Origin: an uncultured Eubacteriales bacterium
GTDB lineage: Bacteria > Bacillota > Clostridia > Oscillospirales > Acutalibacteraceae
Length of the DNA stretch: 9,232 nt
Direction of reading: 5' to 3'
NCBI GenBank assembly: GCA_900540235.1
Contig: UQEY01000055.1
Location: 1-9,232, forward strand
The number at the start of each line of letters is the position of its first letter. Within the stretch, counting starts at the first letter, position 1. A model generated the notes under the pieces. It was not told where the DNA came from. It did no database searches and saw nothing but the letters and a program-made list of their open reading frames with translations. Below, piece by piece: positions 6,385-9,232 of the stretch. The position numbers and the translations under genes were made by a program.

Positions 6385-6707
6385 TGATTAACATTGAATT
6401 TTACAGCGGAATAAATGGGCTGTGCGGCTTTGAAGCTGTCGGTCACGCTATGAGCGGTGAAAGCGGCGAGGATATCCTTTGTGCTTTCGTTTCAAGTGCG
6501 TGCCTTATGGCTGCCAATACCGTTACAGAGATTATCGGTCTTGATTGCGACGCCCAGTCGGACGACGGATACTTAAAACTGATGATACTTGAAAATTCCG
6601 CAAAAGCTCAGGATATTCTAAACGGTCTAAAGCTTCATTTAACGCAGCTTAGTAAAGATTATCCTAAAAACATAAAAGTGATTTATCGGAGGTGTAACAA
6701 TGCTTAA
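6384..6707 (+). CDS. prp: Ribosomal-processing cysteine protease Prp
   Basis: Prp removes the short N-terminal extension of ribosomal protein L27 in Firmicutes so that L27 can reach the peptidyl transferase centre. The protein has 107 residues, normal for the family. The catalytic dyad is visible as His21 in AVGHAMSG and Cys33 in EDILCAFVSSAC. The glycine-rich GHAMSGESGEDI segment between them is the family hallmark. The gene sits between rplU and rpmA, its known location, and its presumed substrate is the next gene. It overlaps rplU by one base and rpmA by 8 nt. No Shine-Dalgarno is evident before its ATG, so it is probably translated by ribosomes finishing rplU, which would keep the protease at lower level than the ribosomal proteins. 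Confidence 0.95.
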   Translation: MINIEFYSGINGLCGFEAVGHAMSGESGEDILCAFVSSACLMAANTVTEIIGLDCDAQSDDGYLKLMILENSAKAQDILNGLKLHLTQLSKDYPKNIKVIYRRCNNA

Positions 6708-6984
6708 ATTAGATTTACAGCTTTTCGCTCATAAGAAAGGTATGGGTTCTACAAAGAACGGCAGAGATTCAGAATCTAAGCGTCTTGGCGCAAAGAGAGC
6801 TGACGGTCAGTTCGTACTTGCAGGCAACATCCTTTACCGTCAGAGAGGAACACACATTCATCCGGGCAATAATGTTGGCATCGGCAAGGACGACACTCTT
6901 TTCGCTCTTGTTGACGGCACCGTTAAGTTTGAAAGAATGGGTAAGGACAGAAAGATGGTTTCTGTTTATCCTGTTGAGCAGTAA
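6700..6984 (+). CDS. rpmA: 50S ribosomal protein L27 with cleavable N-terminal extension
   Basis: L27 is a large-subunit protein whose N-terminus reaches toward the peptidyl transferase centre. The 94-residue precursor begins MLKLDLQLFAHKKGMGST, matching the Firmicutes extension that Prp cuts between Phe9 and Ala10 to leave mature L27 starting AHKKG. The rest (GRDSESKRLGAKR, then RQRGTHIHPGNNVGIGKDDTLFA) is diagnostic for L27. GGAGG (6688-6692), inside the end of prp, lies 7 nt before the ATG, a strong site that should give higher translation than prp. It is the last gene of the operon and is followed by a strong terminator. Confidence 0.98.
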   Translation: MLKLDLQLFAHKKGMGSTKNGRDSESKRLGAKRADGQFVLAGNILYRQRGTHIHPGNNVGIGKDDTLFALVDGTVKFERMGKDRKMVSVYPVEQ

Positions 6985-7004
6985 TTTAAGATTTATAAAA
7001 AATT

Positions 7005-7038
7005 ATCCCACGGAATTTTCCGTGGGATTTTTGTTTTT
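7005..7038 (+). terminator. Intrinsic terminator of rplU-prp-rpmA
   Basis: ATCCCACGGA (7005-7014) pairs perfectly with 7019-7028 around a 4-nt loop and is followed by TTTTTGTTTTT (7028-7038). This is a textbook plus-strand terminator 20 nt after the rpmA stop. Confidence 0.93.
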
Positions 7039-7078
7039 CATATTTTTATTCACACCGAGTGCTGCAAAGGCAAAGTGA

Positions 7079-7120
7079 AAAGGCAACCATAGCATAGCCG
7101 TCGGTTGCCTTTATTTTTTT
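7079..7120. terminator. Bidirectional terminator between the rpmA operon and htpG
   Basis: AAAGGCAACC (7079-7088) and GGTTGCCTTT (7103-7112) form a perfect 10-bp stem with a 14-nt loop. On the plus strand it is followed by ATTTTTTT (7113-7120); on the minus strand the stem runs into TTTT. It ends htpG transcription just after its stop codon (7119-7121) and can also catch read-through from the ribosomal operon. Confidence 0.85.
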
Positions 7121-8999
7121 ACATCATCTCGGCAAGTGTATCTGAAAACTCGGTCGGGTTTTCAAGGTCAAGACCTGCAATAAGCCTTGCGGATGAATAA
7201 AGCAGATTTGTATACTTTTTAAGCGTTTCTTCGTCTGCGCTCTTGAGCTTTTCAACAATCGGGTGCTCTGCGTTAACTTCAAGAACGAGTTGCGCCTTTA
7301 CTCCTTGGTTTGCGCCCGGCATTGAATTAAGCACCTTTTCCATTTCGAGTGAAACATAGCCTTCGGCTGAAAGGCAAACAGGATGAGAACCGAGTTTGTT
7401 TGAAAGCTTAACTGCGGTTACTTTGCCGTCAAGCGCTTCTTTCATCTTATCGAGAAGGTCCTTTGCATCCTCATTTTTCTTGGTCATTGCTTCTTTTTCG
7501 GCGTCGGTACTGAGGTCAAGGTCGTCCTTGCAAACATTTACAAAGTGCTTGCCGTCATATTCCATAAGCATTTGAATTGCGAATTCGTCAACCTCGTCTG
7601 TGAAGTAAAGAACCTCGTAACCCTTTGCCTTGACTGCTTCAATCTGTGGCAAAAGGGCAATCTTTTGAGCATTTTCGCCGCAAGCATAGTAAATATCATT
7701 TTGCGAATCAGCCATTCTGCCAACATATTCTTTAAGAGTAGTCGGCTTGTCGTCGGCAGAAGTTTCAAACAAAAGCAAGTCTTTAAGTCCGTCTTTTTCC
7801 ATACCATAGTTTGCATAAACGCCGTATTTGAGCTGCAAACCGAAAGTCTTAAAGAACTTTTCATACTTTTCTCTGTCGTTTTTGAGCATTTTTGTAAGCT
7901 CGTTTTTAATTTTTTTATCAATAGCCTTAGCTATAATCTTCAACTGGTGGTCGTGTTGGAGCATTTCACGGCTGATGTTAAGGCTCAAATCGGCGCTGTC
8001 AACCAGTCCCTTAACAAAGCTGAAATAATCAGGCAAAAGGTCGCTGCACTTGTCCATAATCAAAACACCGTTTGAATAAAGCTGCAAGCCCTTTTCATAT
8101 TCCTTGGAATAGAAATCGTACGGCGGATTCTCCGGAATGTAAAGGAGCGCGTCAAATGTAGCCTGCCCCTCAGTCTTAGTATGGATAACTTTGAGCGGGT
8201 CGGCATAGTCGTTAAACTTTTGCTTGTAAAACTCGTTGTACTCCTCCGGCTTAATCTCGTTTTTATTTTTCCTCCAAAGAGGAACCATTGAGTTAAGGGT
8301 TTCCTCCGCAACCTCGGTAATGTATTCGCCCTCTTTGTCAGGGTCGGGAACTTGGTGGCTCATTTCCATAACGATTGGGTAACGAATATAGTCTGAATAC
8401 TTCTTCACAAGTTCGTCAATCGTGTACTGCTCAAGATATCTTGTGTAGTCCTCATTTTCGGTATCTTCCTTGACGAAAAGTGTAATCTCTGTGCCGGCAT
8501 TTTCCTTTTCACATTCTTCAATAGTGTAGCCGTCTGCACCCTCGCTTACCCACTTGTGGGCAACATCTTCGCCGAACGCTTTTGAAACAACTTCAACCTT
8601 GTCCGCAACCATAAACGAAGAATAAAAACCAACGCCGAACTGACCGATAACGGAAATATCGTCTGCCTTTTCATTGTCGGCATTTTCCTTTTTAAAATTG
8701 AACGAACCGCTCTTTGCGATTGTGCCGAGGTTGTTTTCAAGTTCTTCCTCGGTCATACCGATACCGTTATCGCTGATTTTAACAGTTCTGTTTTCCTTAT
8801 CAAGGTCAATGTGAATTTTAAAATCTTCCCTTGCAAGCTTAACACTGTCATCAGTCAACGATTTAAAATAAAGCTTGTCGATGGCGTCGCTTGCATTAGA
8901 AATAAGCTCACGCAAAAATATTTCCTTGTGAGTATAAATAGAATTAATCATCATATCAAGCAGTTTTTTCGATTCTGCTTTAAATTGTTTCTTTCTCAT
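7119..8999 (-). CDS. htpG: HtpG, bacterial Hsp90 molecular chaperone
   Basis: HtpG is a cytoplasmic ATP-dependent chaperone, a dimer that remodels client proteins with the DnaK system. From the ATG at 8999 it has 626 residues, the normal size, and it lacks the charged linker of eukaryotic Hsp90. The N-terminal GHKL ATPase domain shows ELISNASDAI with Glu31 and Asn35, DNGIGM (77-82), GTIAKSG (92-98) and the GQFGVGF lid motif (119-125). The middle domain carries NISREMLQ with Arg344, the arginine that contacts ATP phosphate. The C-terminal dimerisation part ends in AEMM. A GTG at 9008 lies in frame, but it is part of the Shine-Dalgarno AAGGTGAT (9011-9004), so the ATG at 8999 is preferred; MRKKQFKAESKKLLD then fits the family start. 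It is transcribed alone from a consensus promoter overlapped by CIRCE. Confidence 0.97.
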   Translation of the reverse strand: MRKKQFKAESKKLLDMMINSIYTHKEIFLRELISNASDAIDKLYFKSLTDDSVKLAREDFKIHIDLDKENRTVKISDNGIGMTEEELENNLGTIAKSGSFNFKKENADNEKADDISVIGQFGVGFYSSFMVADKVEVVSKAFGEDVAHKWVSEGADGYTIEECEKENAGTEITLFVKEDTENEDYTRYLEQYTIDELVKKYSDYIRYPIVMEMSHQVPDPDKEGEYITEVAEETLNSMVPLWRKNKNEIKPEEYNEFYKQKFNDYADPLKVIHTKTEGQATFDALLYIPENPPYDFYSKEYEKGLQLYSNGVLIMDKCSDLLPDYFSFVKGLVDSADLSLNISREMLQHDHQLKIIAKAIDKKIKNELTKMLKNDREKYEKFFKTFGLQLKYGVYANYGMEKDGLKDLLLFETSADDKPTTLKEYVGRMADSQNDIYYACGENAQKIALLPQIEAVKAKGYEVLYFTDEVDEFAIQMLMEYDGKHFVNVCKDDLDLSTDAEKEAMTKKNEDAKDLLDKMKEALDGKVTAVKLSNKLGSHPVCLSAEGYVSLEMEKVLNSMPGANQGVKAQLVLEVNAEHPIVEKLKSADEETLKKYTNLLYSSARLIAGLDLENPTEFSDTLAEMM

Positions 9000-9003
9000 A
9001 TAT

Positions 9004-9011
9004 ATCACCTT
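9004..9011 (-). promoter_or_regulatory. Shine-Dalgarno that decides the htpG start
   Basis: On the minus strand AAGGTGAT (9011 to 9004) is complementary to the 16S rRNA 3' end and is followed after 4 nt by ATG (8999-8997). The upstream in-frame GTG (9008-9006) is inside this site and so is unlikely to be the start. Confidence 0.75.
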
Positions 9012-9021
9012 AGTTTACAAA

Positions 9022-9048
9022 TTAGCACTCTTGTCTTTCGAGTGCTAA
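9022..9048 (-). promoter_or_regulatory. CIRCE operator (HrcA binding site)
   Basis: TTAGCACTC (9022-9030), 9 nt, GAGTGCTAA (9040-9048) is an exact match to the CIRCE inverted repeat bound by the heat-shock repressor HrcA. It starts at about +1 of the htpG promoter, so bound HrcA would block initiation, and the mRNA would carry the repeat as a 5' hairpin 22 nt before the ATG. Confidence 0.97.
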
Positions 9049-9052
9049 TATT

Positions 9053-9080
9053 ATTATAGACTATTTTCGCCTATTGTCAA
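9053..9080 (-). promoter_or_regulatory. Consensus promoter of htpG
   Basis: On the minus strand TTGACA (9080-9075), 16 nt, TATAAT (9058-9053). Both hexamers are perfect. The start point is expected near 9046, inside the CIRCE element. This is the classic design of a class I heat-shock promoter: a vegetative promoter held down by HrcA. Confidence 0.92.
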
Positions 9081-9111
9081 GGGGTGTAAATGAAAATTTT
9101 ATAAATTATAC

Positions 9112-9168
9112 GGGTCGTCGAGGACGCCGACCCCTACAGAAGTCAAAAATAACAAACTATCGTAGGGG
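9112..9168. repeat. GC-rich intergenic inverted repeats
   Basis: GGGTCG (9112-9117) pairs with CGACCC (9128-9133), extended inside by CG/CG after one mismatch. CCCCTAC (9131-9137), which shares bases with that arm, is also inverted as GTAGGGG (9162-9168) 24 nt downstream. The block is far more GC-rich than the AT-rich spacer around it and overlaps no gene. It resembles the short GTAGGGGCGA-type intergenic repeats seen in gut clostridia, possibly remnants of a miniature mobile element; that link is inference. Confidence 0.45.
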
Positions 9169-9187
9169 CGAATATCATGTCAAGAGT

Positions 9188-9225
9188 ATGATTGTATACA
9201 GTTGTGTAGGATGATTGTATACAAT
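9188..9225. promoter_or_regulatory. Two direct copies of a palindromic box, probable tandem operators
   Basis: ATGATTGTATACA occurs at 9188-9200 and 9211-9223, identical over 13 nt with a 23-nt period. The second copy is embedded in a perfect 12-bp palindrome, ATTGTATACAAT (9214-9225). Spacing of about two helical turns and the GTATAC core suggest sites for a dimeric regulator, compatible with the FadR-type GntR pattern (T-N-GT...AC-N-A). The gene controlled would lie beyond the window. Confidence 0.5.
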
Positions 9226-9232
9226 TACAAAC

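Noticed and set aside
7545..8075. Plus-strand open frame of 176 codons
   Set aside because: It lies entirely antisense to the middle of htpG, has no Shine-Dalgarno or family motif, and is explained by htpG codon bias.
9006..9008. GTG as the htpG start codon
   Set aside because: It is part of the AAGGTGAT Shine-Dalgarno; the ATG at 8999 is correctly spaced and gives the family-typical N-terminus.
9022..9048. The inverted repeat upstream of htpG as a terminator
   Set aside because: It has no T-run, lies at the start of the htpG transcript and matches CIRCE exactly.

Overview
This 9.2 kb window looks like ordinary chromosomal DNA from a low-to-mid GC Gram-positive bacterium, most likely a gut-type clostridium (Ruminococcaceae/Oscillospiraceae-like; the family is inference). 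The evidence is a class B sortase, an LCP (LytR-CpsA-Psr) envelope protein, a transketolase split into two genes, an L27 protein with the N-terminal extension removed by the Prp protease, an L21-type mRNA leader, a perfect CIRCE heat-shock operator, consensus sigma-A promoters and AT-rich spacers. I see no mobile element, CRISPR array, tRNA or rRNA. All eight genes appear intact.

Layout. (1) 127-2359, plus strand: a two-gene envelope operon with a class B sortase overlapping an LCP ligase. The LCP protein carries an unusual histidine-rich cytoplasmic segment. (2) 2366-4262, plus: promoter, then the two halves of transketolase spaced 2 nt apart. (3) 4318-5952, plus: a single-gene sodium/proline symporter unit. 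Its promoter overlaps the terminator hairpin of the transketolase operon, and it ends in its own 13-bp terminator. (4) 5968-7038, plus: a perfect-consensus promoter, a leader resembling the L21 leader family, then rplU-prp-rpmA with overlapping genes and a strong terminator. (5) 7079-9080, minus: htpG (bacterial Hsp90), converging on the ribosomal operon through a bidirectional hairpin and driven by a consensus promoter whose start point lies in a CIRCE element. (6) 9081-9232: a non-coding right edge with GC-rich inverted repeats and two copies of a palindromic box that look like operators for a gene outside the window.

How the genes work together. The sortase and LCP protein both act at the outer face of the membrane on envelope polymers or proteins. 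The transketolase pair serves the non-oxidative pentose phosphate pathway. In the ribosomal operon, Prp trims the extension of L27, which is encoded immediately downstream. HtpG is a chaperone apparently controlled by HrcA.

I did not find a clearly new multi-gene system. The most unusual items are the 26-histidine segment of the LCP protein, the dyads overlapping the two central promoters, direct CIRCE control of htpG, and the twin palindromes at the right edge.
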